Assembly: GCA_029858345.1 (NCBI GenBank)
Contig: JAOUFG010000016.1
Span: 1-34,676 of the forward strand
DNA from: Phycisphaerae bacterium
Lineage (GTDB): Bacteria > Planctomycetota > Phycisphaerae > Sedimentisphaerales > Anaerohalosphaeraceae
Length of the DNA stretch: 34,676 nt
Direction: 5' to 3'
Part shown: in pieces, positions 8,726-16,585 of the stretch
How the letters are laid out: each line of letters opens with the position of its first letter
Position numbering within the stretch: position 1 is the first letter of the stretch
Position numbers and translations under genes: made by a program
The notes under the pieces: generated by a model
The model's input: only the letters and a program-made list of their open reading frames with translations
The model's database searches: none
What the model was told of the DNA's origin: nothing

Positions 8726-9769
8726 ATGAATTCACGAGAGCGAGTTATAGCGGTATTTGAACATGAATTGCCGGACCGAGTGCCGTGCTGGTGCGGAGCG
8801 TCTGTTGAGTTCTGGGCGAAAGCCAAAAAAGAGCTGGGGCTGGATGATGAAGGACTTTGCCTGCGTTTTCGTGATGATTTCAGGCGTGTCTTTGCCGAAT
8901 ACGCCGGACCGGAATTTCCGATGGAACATTCACAGGCGACCTATCGTACCCCATTCGGTATTGAACGCGAAGGATATGGTTATGGTCAGCCACTAACCCA
9001 TCCGCTGGCGGATGCGAGTGTCGCCGATGTTGAAAGCTATGCATGGCCCGATCCTGCGTGGATGGATGTTTCCAAGATCAAAGCGGCGGCTGAGGCCTAT
9101 AATGGCCGGTTTGCGATTCTGGGCGGCGACTGGTCGCCGTTCTGGCATGATGCGATCGATCTGATCGGGATGGAAAATCTGTATATCAAGATGTATGCGG
9201 AACCGGACGTGGTGGATGCCGTACTGAAGCACCTGGTGGATTACTATTTCCAGGTTAACAAACGAATCTTCGATGCCGCTGCCGATGCGATTGACATCTT
9301 TTTTATCGGCAACGACTTCGGCAGTCAGACAGGCCCCTTGATGAGTCCGGACATGTTTGATCGGTTCATGGTCCCCCATCTGAAGCGATTGTGCGACCTG
9401 GGGCACTCTTACGGTCTCAAAACTCAGATGCACTGCTGCGGCGGCATTTACGAGTTGATCCCGTCAATGATCAATGCCGGAATCGACAGCTTGCATGCCG
9501 TTCAGCCGTCATGCCGCGGGATGGAACTTGACAGACTCAAATCTGAATTTGGCGACAAGATCGTTTTCAACGGTGCCATCGACTCTCATCATATCTTGAT
9601 GGAGAAGGCCGTTGCAGGGGTTGAAGAAGGTACGCGGCTGGTACTTGAGACAATGATGCCGGGCGGCGGCTATATTGCCGGAGCCAGCCACGACACGATC
9701 TTAGAAGAAACACCGGTGGACAATGTACTCGCAATGTTTGATGCGATACATCAATATGGAGTTTATTAG
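8726..9769 (+). CDS. Uroporphyrinogen-decarboxylase-family protein (URO-D/MtaA-like)
   Basis: Cytoplasmic TIM-barrel protein of 347 residues in the URO-D superfamily, which includes heme-pathway HemE and corrinoid methyltransferases. It starts [19 protein letters not shown], as in non-HemE members. [15 protein letters not shown] near 232-246 contains an HxC pair (His 236, Cys 238), and Cys 263 lies in VQPSC; such a His-Cys-Cys set is the zinc site of MtaA-type methyltransferases. Role as a true decarboxylase is therefore unlikely. Relatives are common beside sulfatases and glycoside hydrolases in Planctomycetota and Lentisphaerae, with no settled function. CAGGAA lies about 10 bases before the ATG. 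It closes the operon and converges on the recombinase gene 30 bases on. Confidence 0.82.
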   Translation: MNSRERVIAVFEHELPDRVPCWCGASVEFWAKAKKELGLDDEGLCLRFRDDFRRVFAEYAGPEFPMEHSQATYRTPFGIEREGYGYGQPLTHPLADASVADVESYAWPDPAWMDVSKIKAAAEAYNGRFAILGGDWSPFWHDAIDLIGMENLYIKMYAEPDVVDAVLKHLVDYYFQVNKRIFDAAADAIDIFFIGNDFGSQTGPLMSPDMFDRFMVPHLKRLCDLGHSYGLKTQMHCCGGIYELIPSMINAGIDSLHAVQPSCRGMELDRLKSEFGDKIVFNGAIDSHHILMEKAVAGVEEGTRLVLETMMPGGGYIAGASHDTILEETPVDNVLAMFDAIHQYGVY

Positions 9770-9798
9770 CGGAGAGGGTTTTGGCTCTGGCTTTCTGT

Positions 9799-10737
9799 TT
9801 ATCCTCTTGGGTGGTATTTTTTATGGATACTCCGCAGACGGTCATTGTCGACGTGTGTATAGATTTGGGTGGTTTTGATATCGGCGTGGCCGAGCATCTC
9901 CTGAAGCGCACGCAGGTCGGCTCCGCCGGAGAGCAGATGGGTGGCGAAACAGTGCCGCAGGGTGTGGACGGTCAGGTTTTTCGGCATCCCGGCTCGGAAC
10001 GCGTATTTTTTCACAATCCGCCACAATTCGATGCGATCCATAGGCCGGCCGGTCCGTGACAAAAACAACATATCCTGGCTGTGAGGTTTTTCCAGTTGGG
10101 GCCGCAGATCCCGTAAATAGCTCGTAATCGTCTGTCCCGCTGTTTTTCCCAGCGGAACAATGCGTTCTTTTCGCCCCTTGCCGAAGCATCGCACATACCC
10201 AATGCTCAGATTGACGTCTTTGATCTTCAAGCCAATAACCTCGGACGCCCTCGCCCCCGTGGCATACAGAATCTGCAAAAGCGCCTTATCCCGCAAAAAA
10301 TAGGGGTCGTCGGGGCAGGGGGCTGAAAGCAGTTTGAAAACCTGGTCCTTGCTGGCAATCGCGGGCAGTTTTTTCCACAGTTTCGGGCTTTCGAGTGCAT
10401 CTGTCATGTCTTCTGCGGTAAGACCCGTCAGGATGCCAAAGCGAATCAGCATTTTGATGGCAACCAGGTTGCGGCTGATGCTGTTTTCCGCAAGACCGAG
10501 TTTGGAAAGTTTCCGGAGGTAACTGTAAACCGTTGTCGGCAGGATTTTACCAATTGTGTCAACGTCCTCAGATTGACAGTGTTCCGCGAATTTGTGCAAA
10601 TCACGGCCGTATGCCAGTACGGTATTGACCGACAAACCCGCCTCGACGGTCAAATAGTCCAAAAAGGACGCCACAACACCGCCCAGCGGCAGGGTGTTCA
10701 ATTTTTCTCTTAATCGTTGTACCTGAATATTCAGCAT
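9799..10737 (-). CDS. Tyrosine recombinase, XerC/XerD type
   Basis: Site-specific recombinase of 312 residues, of the size and layout of chromosome-dimer-resolving XerC/XerD. An N-terminal core-binding SAM-like domain (about 18-105) is followed by the catalytic domain with Arg 163 (ATGARASE), a Lys near 188 ([11 protein letters not shown]), His 258 and Arg 261 (HTLRH), His 284 (LGHADIKTT) and the nucleophile Tyr 293 (IYTHV): the full RKHRHY set. No attachment site, integrase partner or phage gene is nearby, so a housekeeping Xer role is more likely than an integron or phage role. XerC and XerD cannot be told apart here. It is divergent from the lipoprotein-galE-hexokinase unit. Confidence 0.9.
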   Translation of the reverse strand: MLNIQVQRLREKLNTLPLGGVVASFLDYLTVEAGLSVNTVLAYGRDLHKFAEHCQSEDVDTIGKILPTTVYSYLRKLSKLGLAENSISRNLVAIKMLIRFGILTGLTAEDMTDALESPKLWKKLPAIASKDQVFKLLSAPCPDDPYFLRDKALLQILYATGARASEVIGLKIKDVNLSIGYVRCFGKGRKERIVPLGKTAGQTITSYLRDLRPQLEKPHSQDMLFLSRTGRPMDRIELWRIVKKYAFRAGMPKNLTVHTLRHCFATHLLSGGADLRALQEMLGHADIKTTQIYTHVDNDRLRSIHKKYHPRG

Positions 10738-10817
10738 AATCGGCTCTGGATTGATTATCGGCAGGAAACACCGCTTTTGTCCAATTCACAAAGCAAAAAG
10801 AAAATATGGGTTGGGAC

Positions 10818-10846
10818 TTGAGACACAGACGGTTTGAAGATATAAT
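10818..10846 (+). promoter_or_regulatory. Sigma-70 promoter for lipoprotein-galE-hexokinase unit
   Basis: TTGAGA at 10818-10823, a 17-base spacer and TATAAT at 10841-10846. Predicted transcription start near 10853, about 29 bases before the lipoprotein ATG, with AAGGA in between as ribosome site. Confidence 0.7.
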
Positions 10847-10881
10847 CTGGCCTGATAATAAGATATGAAAGGATTCTTACA

Positions 10882-11457
10882 ATGAAAAAAGTTCTGTTTG
10901 TTACGATATTCACATTGATTTGTGTACTGGGATTGGGCTGTGCGTCCCAAGGGCTTTCGCTGCCCCCCGATCCGGCGTGTCTGCCGAACACCCCTGTCGA
11001 TCAGGCCATGGAATCGGCAAGGACCGTTTTGGTAAAGATGCAGTTTGAGCTTGAAAAAGATGACCCCGAAGCTTGCTATATGCGAACGCGGCCTCTTTCC
11101 GGGGCACAGTTTTTTGAGTTTTGGAGAAAGGACAATGCTTCGGCTGCTTCCGGTGCTCAGGCCAATCTTTACAGTATTCGGCGAATTGTCGAGCTGGAAT
11201 TCAGCCCCGAAAATACAACCGCCTGTATCCAGTGTCGGGTTCAGGTGCTGCGTCTGTCGATCTCCGAACAGCCGTTGGAAGGGACGACGCGGATGGGCGG
11301 AATTTATACCGAAAGCAGTTCTCGCGCCCAGTCGCTCGAAGTGGACAGCCGTAGAGCCGCAGAGATGGAATGGCTGGACGCAGGTCCTGATCACGCTCTG
11401 GAACGAAAAATTCTTAAGCTGGTACAACAGGACATTCAAAAAGGAAAAGGTCAATGA
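10882..11457 (+). CDS. Hypothetical lipoprotein
   Basis: A 191-residue protein whose family is not recognised. It has a clear lipoprotein signal: MKKVLFVTIFTLICVLG followed by the lipobox LGLGC (Cys 20). The mature part is soluble: a proline-rich linker PPDPACLPNTP, then a region with TVLVKMQFELEKDDPEA and a sheet-like stretch IVELEFSPENTTACIQCRVQV. The pattern of one copy of paired alpha/beta around 40-140 resembles many small planctomycete envelope lipoproteins but gives no function. AAGGA sits 9 bases before the ATG. Its stop overlaps the galE start (ATGA at 11454-11457), so the two are translationally coupled, which hints at an envelope or polysaccharide role but does not prove it. Confidence 0.75.
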   Translation: MKKVLFVTIFTLICVLGLGCASQGLSLPPDPACLPNTPVDQAMESARTVLVKMQFELEKDDPEACYMRTRPLSGAQFFEFWRKDNASAASGAQANLYSIRRIVELEFSPENTTACIQCRVQVLRLSISEQPLEGTTRMGGIYTESSSRAQSLEVDSRRAAEMEWLDAGPDHALERKILKLVQQDIQKGKGQ

Positions 11458-12437
11458 GAGTATTAGTCTGCGGCGGGGCCGGATACATCGGAAGCAATAT
11501 GACCGCCATGCTGAGACGTGAAGGCCATGAACCGGTGGTTTTTGACAATCTGAGCAAGGGCCATCGTGGGGCGGTTAAAAATGTTCAATTTGTTTTAGGT
11601 GATTTTGGCGATTTCGATTTTACCTTTGAGACACTTCAAAAATACCAAATCGAAGCGGTTATGCATTTTGCGGCCTTTATCGAGGTGGGCGAATCTGTTC
11701 AGCAGCCACTGCAGTATTATGAAAATAATGTCAGCAAAACACGTACACTGCTGGCAGCAATGGAAAAGGCGGAAATCAATAAGTTTGTTTTCAGCAGTAC
11801 CGCCGCAGTGTATGGAATGCCTGATACCATTCCCATTACGGAAGACGTGACAAAAGCCCCGATCAATCCCTATGGCGAAACAAAGTGGGCTGTTGAGCGG
11901 ATGTGTCATTTTTTAAGTCAAACCGGGCGCATGAACTATGCTGCTCTTCGCTATTTTAATGCCTGCGGAGCCGGTCAGGGCGGAACCCTCGGCGAAGATC
12001 ATCGACCGGAATCACATCTGATCCCATTAATTATTCAGGCAGCCATGGGCAAACGTGACAGCATCAAGATTTTCGGTACGGATTATCCCACAGAAGATGG
12101 AACGTGCGTCCGTGACTATATTCATATTGAAGATCTGTGTAAGGCGCATTTATTGGCCCTGAAAAAACTCGATTCTGAATCCGAGCTCGTCTATAACCTT
12201 GGCAACGGCACCGGATATTCCGTTCGACAGGTGATTGACACTGTTCGTAAAGTCTCCGGCAAAGATTTTAACGTGGAGGAAACGGACCGCCGTCCCGGAG
12301 ACCCACCAGTACTTACAGCAGATGCAGCCAAGGCACGAAACGAGTTGGGCTGGAGTACGCATTTTCCTGAACTGGAAACCATCATCGAAAGCGCTTGGGA
12401 ATTTCACAATACCCACCCCAATGGATATGAAGACTGA
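11454..12437 (+). CDS. galE: UDP-glucose 4-epimerase
   Basis: Cytoplasmic SDR-superfamily enzyme of 327 residues interconverting UDP-glucose and UDP-galactose. The Rossmann NAD-binding motif GGAGYIG is at 7-13, followed by VVFDNLSKGH, characteristic of GalE. The catalytic SST (near 115) and YxxxK (Tyr 140, Lys 144 in YGETKWAVERM) are present, as are RYFNACGA and the substrate-side EDGTCVRDYIHIEDL. Length fits the family. It overlaps the upstream lipoprotein gene by 4 bases and is followed after 3 bases by the hexokinase gene, so the unit joins sugar phosphorylation with nucleotide-sugar supply. Related UDP-sugar epimerases are possible but the match to GalE is close. Confidence 0.93.
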   Translation: MRVLVCGGAGYIGSNMTAMLRREGHEPVVFDNLSKGHRGAVKNVQFVLGDFGDFDFTFETLQKYQIEAVMHFAAFIEVGESVQQPLQYYENNVSKTRTLLAAMEKAEINKFVFSSTAAVYGMPDTIPITEDVTKAPINPYGETKWAVERMCHFLSQTGRMNYAALRYFNACGAGQGGTLGEDHRPESHLIPLIIQAAMGKRDSIKIFGTDYPTEDGTCVRDYIHIEDLCKAHLLALKKLDSESELVYNLGNGTGYSVRQVIDTVRKVSGKDFNVEETDRRPGDPPVLTADAAKARNELGWSTHFPELETIIESAWEFHNTHPNGYED

Positions 12438-12440
12438 TTT

Positions 12441-13748
12441 ATGAATCCGATCAGAAAAACTGTAATTGATTTTCTTCGCTCGCAGCAAATGGATGTTCAG
12501 GATGTTGATTTTCAGGCCAATCTTGACATTTTTTCAAAGGAGATGCAGCGGGGACTGGCAGGACAGGACAGTTCCCTGGAAATGATCCCGACATTTCTGT
12601 CTGCCGGCAATGACGTTCCCACCGGAAAACGGGTCATCGTGGCTGATGCGGGAGGGACTAATTTCCGCGTGGCAACGGTCTATTTTGACGAAAACAAAAA
12701 ACCGGTCATCGAAAATCTAAAAAAAGATGTCATGCCGGGCGTCGAACGTTCGCTAACCCGCCAGGAGTTCTTTGAGGCCGCAGCGAGCTATTTCCGTCAT
12801 GTCGCATCCCTGTCAAAGGAAGTGGGCTTTTGCTTTTCTTATCCTACCCAAAAGCTGCCGAGCAAGGACGGCCGTCTGATTCGTTTTGCCAAAGAGATCA
12901 AGGCAGACGAGGTCATTGGCGAGCTCATTGGCGAAAACCTTGCCGCTGCAATGGCTTCGATGAACATGCAGAAACCAGAAAAAATCATCATTCTCAATGA
13001 TACCGTTGCAACCCTGCTGGCTGGGGTCGGCTATCAAAACCGGAGTTTTGACGGCTATATCGGCTTCATCCTCGGCACCGGTACCAATACCAGCTACTTA
13101 GAGAGCCATCGGAATATCACCAAACAGGGGGGTCTTCCTTGCGAAGGCAATATGATCATCAATGTCGAGTCCGGCGGCATGGGCATGGCTCACCGCGGCA
13201 AACTGGACAAGGCCTTTGATGAGTCCACCAACAATCCCGGCGTACATGCCTTTGAAAAAATGATTTCCGGCGCCTATCTGGGACCGCTGACACTGCTGAC
13301 GATGAAAAAAGCCGCGGATGATGGTTTACTTTCGAGCAAGACGGCAAATGCGATTCGTGGGCTTTCCGATCTGGACACCAAGACCCTCAATGATTTTATG
13401 AGCTATCCCTATGGCGACAATCCGCTTGCCGCCGCCTGTGCCAACCGCGAACCCATGGATGTTGAGCTGTTGTATGTAATTGCTAACCGGCTCGTCGAAC
13501 GTGCGGCGAAATTAACTGCCGTCAATCTTTCAGCCATGGCGGTTAAAACCGGATGCGGGACCAACCCCGCGCGACCGATTTGTATCGTTGCTGACGGAAC
13601 GACGTTTTATCGTATGAAGACCCTCAAATCACGCGTCGAGTTCTATCTCAAAAAGCACCTTGAAGATCAACGGGGGATTTACACTGAGATCATTCACGTC
13701 GAAAATGCTCCTATCATCGGGGCCGCCATTGCCGGGCTGACAAACTAA
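12441..13748 (+). CDS. Hexokinase, eukaryotic hexokinase family
   Basis: ATP-dependent hexose kinase of 435 residues that belongs to the hexokinase_1/hexokinase_2 fold known mainly from eukaryotes, not the bacterial glucokinase (Glk) or ROK groups. Visible motifs: phosphate-1 loop DAGGTNFRV at 69-77 (usual DLGGTNFRV), sugar-binding FSYPTQ at 132-137, NDTVATL at 186-192 with catalytic Asp 187, and GTGTNTSYLE at 212-221. NVESGGMG follows as in the glucose-binding region, and VADGTTFYRM is the adenosine-side segment. Single-unit length fits bacterial members reported from spirochaetes and planctomycetes. ATG 12441 lies 3 bases after the galE stop; only a weak ribosome site is visible, so it may be coupled. 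A GC-rich hairpin with T run follows the stop. Confidence 0.9.
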   Translation: MNPIRKTVIDFLRSQQMDVQDVDFQANLDIFSKEMQRGLAGQDSSLEMIPTFLSAGNDVPTGKRVIVADAGGTNFRVATVYFDENKKPVIENLKKDVMPGVERSLTRQEFFEAAASYFRHVASLSKEVGFCFSYPTQKLPSKDGRLIRFAKEIKADEVIGELIGENLAAAMASMNMQKPEKIIILNDTVATLLAGVGYQNRSFDGYIGFILGTGTNTSYLESHRNITKQGGLPCEGNMIINVESGGMGMAHRGKLDKAFDESTNNPGVHAFEKMISGAYLGPLTLLTMKKAADDGLLSSKTANAIRGLSDLDTKTLNDFMSYPYGDNPLAAACANREPMDVELLYVIANRLVERAAKLTAVNLSAMAVKTGCGTNPARPICIVADGTTFYRMKTLKSRVEFYLKKHLEDQRGIYTEIIHVENAPIIGAAIAGLTN

Positions 13749-13754
13749 CGTAAC

Positions 13755-13778
13755 GCCGGCTTCCAGTCGGCAGTTTTT
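13755..13778 (+). terminator. Hairpin-T terminator after hexokinase; copy of a dispersed palindrome
   Basis: GCCGGC (13755-13760), loop TTCCA, GTCGGC (13766-13771), then AGTTTTT. It starts 7 bases after the hexokinase stop and fits an intrinsic terminator. Nearly the same sequence, with preceding TAAC and following AG, occurs at 24971-24993, so the terminator is built from a dispersed repeat. Confidence 0.65.
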
Positions 13779-13789
13779 CAGGGCCCGGT

Positions 13790-14620
13790 TCAACGCAATT
13801 TTTCGTCTTCGGACAACGTTTCATTCAGCGAACCGGATCGAAATCCCTGCAAGTCCAGCGAAATATACTGGAACCCCAATTCTTTCATACGCTCAACGAT
13901 TTGCTGCCGAACGGATTCTGAAACAACTTTTTGAATGTCCACAGTGGGCACTTCGATACGTGCGATCTTGCCGTGATGCCGTACACGAAACTCGACAAAT
14001 CCCAATGATCTCAAGACCGCTTCGGCCTGTTCGACCTGATGAAGTTTTTCTTCGGTGATGGATTCGCCATAAGCCACGCGGCTGGCCAAACAGGGGGAGG
14101 CCGGCAGCTCGGCCGTGGGCAGGCCAAATTGTCTACTCAACTCACGGATATCGGGTTTGGTTAATTCGGCGTCCATCAAGGGCGTTTTGATGCCAAGCGC
14201 TTTGACGGCCATATTACCCGGCCGGTAGTCGTCTTTATCATCGAAATTACTCCCGCAAAGGGTGTGTTCGATTTCGCGTTCTTTGGCGTACTCCTGAATC
14301 GTCCGAAACTGGCAGCTCTTGCAGTGGAAACAGCGGTCGGCTTTGTTGGCTTGATAGTTTGGATCCTCCAGTTCACCCAGTGGCAGTTCGATCAGCTCAA
14401 CCCCAATCAATTTTGCCGCCTCGCGGGCCTGTTCAAGTTGATGCTGTGCCAGCGACGGGCTGATGCCGATGCAGGCAAGGACATTTTCCGTCCCCAGTGT
14501 TTCGACACACGACTTTAACAGGAATGTACTGTCCACGCCGCCGGAAAAAGCCACAGTGACCTTACCGTATGCTTGCAGTTGTTTTTTTAAGTAGTCATAT
14601 TTCTGGGCCGTTTCATTCAT
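13790..14620 (-). CDS. larE: LarE-like ATP-dependent sacrificial sulfur transferase (PP-loop)
   Basis: A 276-residue PP-loop pyrophosphatase with SGGVDS at 26-31, which adenylates its substrate. Family features include the cysteine motif DRCFHCKSC (95-103), LCGSNFDDKDDYRPG, and Cys 177 in PASPCLASRVAYGE, the position of the cysteine that LarE of lactic acid bacteria sacrifices to build the pincer nickel cofactor of lactate racemase. No larA, larB or larC is in the window, so the sulfur may serve another cofactor. It is the last gene of an apparent unit Rrf2 - TSUP permease - larE (gap to the permease 53 bases). The ribosome site is weak (CAGG just before the ATG). The family assignment is firm; the acceptor is unknown. 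Confidence 0.85.
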   Translation of the reverse strand: MNETAQKYDYLKKQLQAYGKVTVAFSGGVDSTFLLKSCVETLGTENVLACIGISPSLAQHQLEQAREAAKLIGVELIELPLGELEDPNYQANKADRCFHCKSCQFRTIQEYAKEREIEHTLCGSNFDDKDDYRPGNMAVKALGIKTPLMDAELTKPDIRELSRQFGLPTAELPASPCLASRVAYGESITEEKLHQVEQAEAVLRSLGFVEFRVRHHGKIARIEVPTVDIQKVVSESVRQQIVERMKELGFQYISLDLQGFRSGSLNETLSEDEKLR

Positions 14621-14673
14621 GCCTGCATTTTAAGTGAAATCGCGGCCACAGTCAAATAATCTGAATCACCCAA

Positions 14674-15513
14674 TTAGCCATTCAATGTTTTATAGATTGT
14701 AAAGCATCCCAACAGAATGGTTACGATTGCAATGGCAAGCTTCAGTTTTCGCTCACTGATAAACTTGACACTTTTCGCCGATAAAGGTACCGACAGCACC
14801 GCTCCGAGGATGATCCAGGGAGCCAGTCTCCAGCTGACCTCCTTTCCAATGAGCAGGTACATAATAACACCGACGAAACAGGTAATGGACTCTGCCAGCG
14901 AGGTAATACCGACAGCACTTTTTCCTTCGACACCGGAAAGCACCTGCCCGGCGGTGACAACGGGGCCGTAACCGCCGCCGCTGATGCCTTTATTAAACGA
15001 TGCGAGCAGTCCCATCGCTGTGACTTTCGCAAAAGAAAATTTCAGCGTTCTATTGAAGAAAATCAGAATCAAAACTCCCATCGACAGAACCAATACGCCG
15101 ATGTACATCTTGAGCCAGAATTTGGGAATACTTACAGCAACAAAGACCGCCGCAACGGCGCCAACAGCACTGCAAACGCCGAACAGCATGGCGATCTTCA
15201 GATGCATGGGCAAAGAGTTGCGAAGTGTGCTGAAATATTTTACGGGATGAATAATCTCGTGAATGCGAAGAAAACCATTGTTATTCGGTTTAAAATTGAC
15301 GTTGCCTTCCGCATGATGACAGATGCCTGCCAGCAGGCCGGTACAGAGTTCGCTGACGAGTATCACCGGGACAATTTCGGCAACCTTAAACCCCATCAGC
15401 ATGAAAACCGGTGTCAAGGTTGTGCCGTAGCCCATGCCCAGTGTCGAATCCATGTACTCACAAGCAAATGCCAAAATAATAACGACAAGAATAATTGTAA
15501 AAGTAAGTTCCAT
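14674..15513 (-). CDS. TSUP (TauE/SafE) family permease
   Basis: Integral membrane protein of 279 residues with about eight hydrophobic segments in two halves, as in the TauE/SafE sulfite/organosulfur exporter family. It begins with FTIILVVIILAFACEYMDST and GMGYGTTLTP, a conserved glycine-rich entrance motif; the second half repeats a related motif in FNKGISGGGYGPVVTAG, which is a family hallmark. Substrates of relatives include sulfite, sulfoacetate and thiosulfate. A strong ribosome site, GAGGAGG, stands 6-7 bases before ATG 15513. It starts 9 bases after the Rrf2 gene and precedes larE, so a role in sulfur supply or export under sulfur control is a reasonable inference. Confidence 0.87.
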   Translation of the reverse strand: MELTFTIILVVIILAFACEYMDSTLGMGYGTTLTPVFMLMGFKVAEIVPVILVSELCTGLLAGICHHAEGNVNFKPNNNGFLRIHEIIHPVKYFSTLRNSLPMHLKIAMLFGVCSAVGAVAAVFVAVSIPKFWLKMYIGVLVLSMGVLILIFFNRTLKFSFAKVTAMGLLASFNKGISGGGYGPVVTAGQVLSGVEGKSAVGITSLAESITCFVGVIMYLLIGKEVSWRLAPWIILGAVLSVPLSAKSVKFISERKLKLAIAIVTILLGCFTIYKTLNG

Positions 15514-15522
15514 TTTTCCTCC

Positions 15523-15924
15523 TCAGACTAAGTCCTTTAATGTTAACTTTTCAAGCTTTTTGGCAATATAGTCGCGGATATCCTGGAAGACAGCCAACAG
15601 GTTGGGTTCTTTCGAAAGGGGAGTATCGGAGTGGAAATAGGTGCTGACCGATTCGGTCGGGGCCAAAGCGCCATCCATCAGGCGGATAATATCTGCCAGA
15701 GTGATTTGGTCAGCAGTGCGGGCGAGTTGGTACCCGCCTTGATTGCCCCGGCGGGTTTTGATGATTCTATTTTGACGCAGTGCCATCAGCAGCAGTTCGA
15801 GATATTTTTTGGGAATATCGCAGGCGGCGACAATTTCATCCACTTTAACGTATTTGTCTTTGGGCTGACGGGCGATATACAGCAGCGCCAGAATCGAATA
15901 CTCACTTTTTGTTGTCAGTTTCAT
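15523..15924 (-). CDS. Rrf2-family transcriptional regulator, lacking the iron-sulfur cysteines
   Basis: DNA-binding regulator of 133 residues. The N-terminal winged helix starts MKLTTKSEYSILALLYIA and contains IPKKYLELLLMALRQN and the wing TRRGNQGGYQLAR, all typical of Rrf2. IscR, NsrR and RsrR bind a cluster through cysteines in the 90-110 region; here that stretch (ALAPTESVSTYFHSD) has none, and the only cysteine is Cys 35. It is thus closer to cluster-free members such as CymR, the sulfur regulator of Bacillus, or may sense through a partner. Heading a unit with a TSUP permease and larE, it probably controls them and itself. The palindrome at 15934-15958 is a candidate operator. Confidence 0.87.
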   Translation of the reverse strand: MKLTTKSEYSILALLYIARQPKDKYVKVDEIVAACDIPKKYLELLLMALRQNRIIKTRRGNQGGYQLARTADQITLADIIRLMDGALAPTESVSTYFHSDTPLSKEPNLLAVFQDIRDYIAKKLEKLTLKDLV

Positions 15925-15933
15925 TTTGAGACC

Positions 15934-15984
15934 CTTTATCTCTATTTACTCTATAAAGATAATATAGTTACAGGAAAAAGTCAA
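15934..15984 (-). promoter_or_regulatory. Candidate promoter and operator of the Rrf2-TSUP-larE unit
   Basis: On the minus strand TTGACT (15979-15984), a 17-base spacer and TATCTT (15956-15961) form a moderate sigma-70 promoter. An interrupted inverted repeat CTTTAT-N13-ATAAAG (15934-15958) overlaps the -10 box and the predicted start of transcription, a position suited to autorepression by the Rrf2 protein. The repeat is short in an AT-rich region, so chance is not excluded. Confidence 0.4.
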
Positions 15985-16009
15985 GTACTTTTTTGAAAAA
16001 ACAATTATT

Positions 16010-16585
16010 TTATGCGTTTATAAGGTGATTGATAAGGATTTTGGCCCCGATAACAATAAGAATAAGGCCGCCGAAGATTTCGATTTTATTCTCAAAAAAG
16101 TGCCCGATTCGCTTACCCAATTCAAAACCTGCATACGAAAGGGCAAACGTGATGACGCCGATGACTGTAACCGCTGCCATGATCGATGCGGTGACCAGCG
16201 ACAGTGTCACACCGACCGCAAGGGCGTCGATGCTGGTAGCAATACTCAACGTCAGCAATACCTTCAGATTGGAGGGGTCCTGCGGTTTTTCTTCGACTTT
16301 GCGGAACTTGAATGATTCGTAAATCATTTTCAGCCCAACAGCCAGCAGCAGGGCGAAAGCAATCCAGTGGTCACAGACTGCGATGTATCCGGCGAAGGTG
16401 TTGCCCGCGGCATAACCCAACAGCGGCATGATCGCCTGAAATGCCCCGAAGAAAAACGCCATCCGCAGGGCATGCGTGATATGCAGTTGCTTAAAAACCG
16501 AACCTGAAACGACCGACACCGCAAACGCATCCATCGCCAGACCAATCGCAATACCGAAAACAGTAATCCATTCCATTATACTCAT
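16010..16585 (-). CDS. mntP: Manganese efflux pump MntP
   Basis: Small inner-membrane exporter of 191 residues with six predicted transmembrane segments, expected to pump Mn(II) out of the cell. The signature acidic motifs in the first and fourth helices are present: GLAMDAFAVSVVSG (near 16-29) and ATSIDALAVGVTLS (near 116-129), the paired D-A pattern of MntP. Length equals the family norm (about 190). Its start overlaps the stop of the upstream DUF1638 gene by 4 bases (16582-16585), so translation is coupled. No Mn riboswitch (yybP-ykoY) is visible in front of the pair. Confidence 0.9.
   Translation of the reverse strand: MSIMEWITVFGIAIGLAMDAFAVSVVSGSVFKQLHITHALRMAFFFGAFQAIMPLLGYAAGNTFAGYIAVCDHWIAFALLLAVGLKMIYESFKFRKVEEKPQDPSNLKVLLTLSIATSIDALAVGVTLSLVTASIMAAVTVIGVITFALSYAGFELGKRIGHFFENKIEIFGGLILIVIGAKILINHLINA

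Noticed and set aside
9799-10737. Integrase of a prophage or integrative element
   Set aside because: Length and motifs fit housekeeping XerC/XerD, no tRNA, attachment repeats or phage genes nearby.
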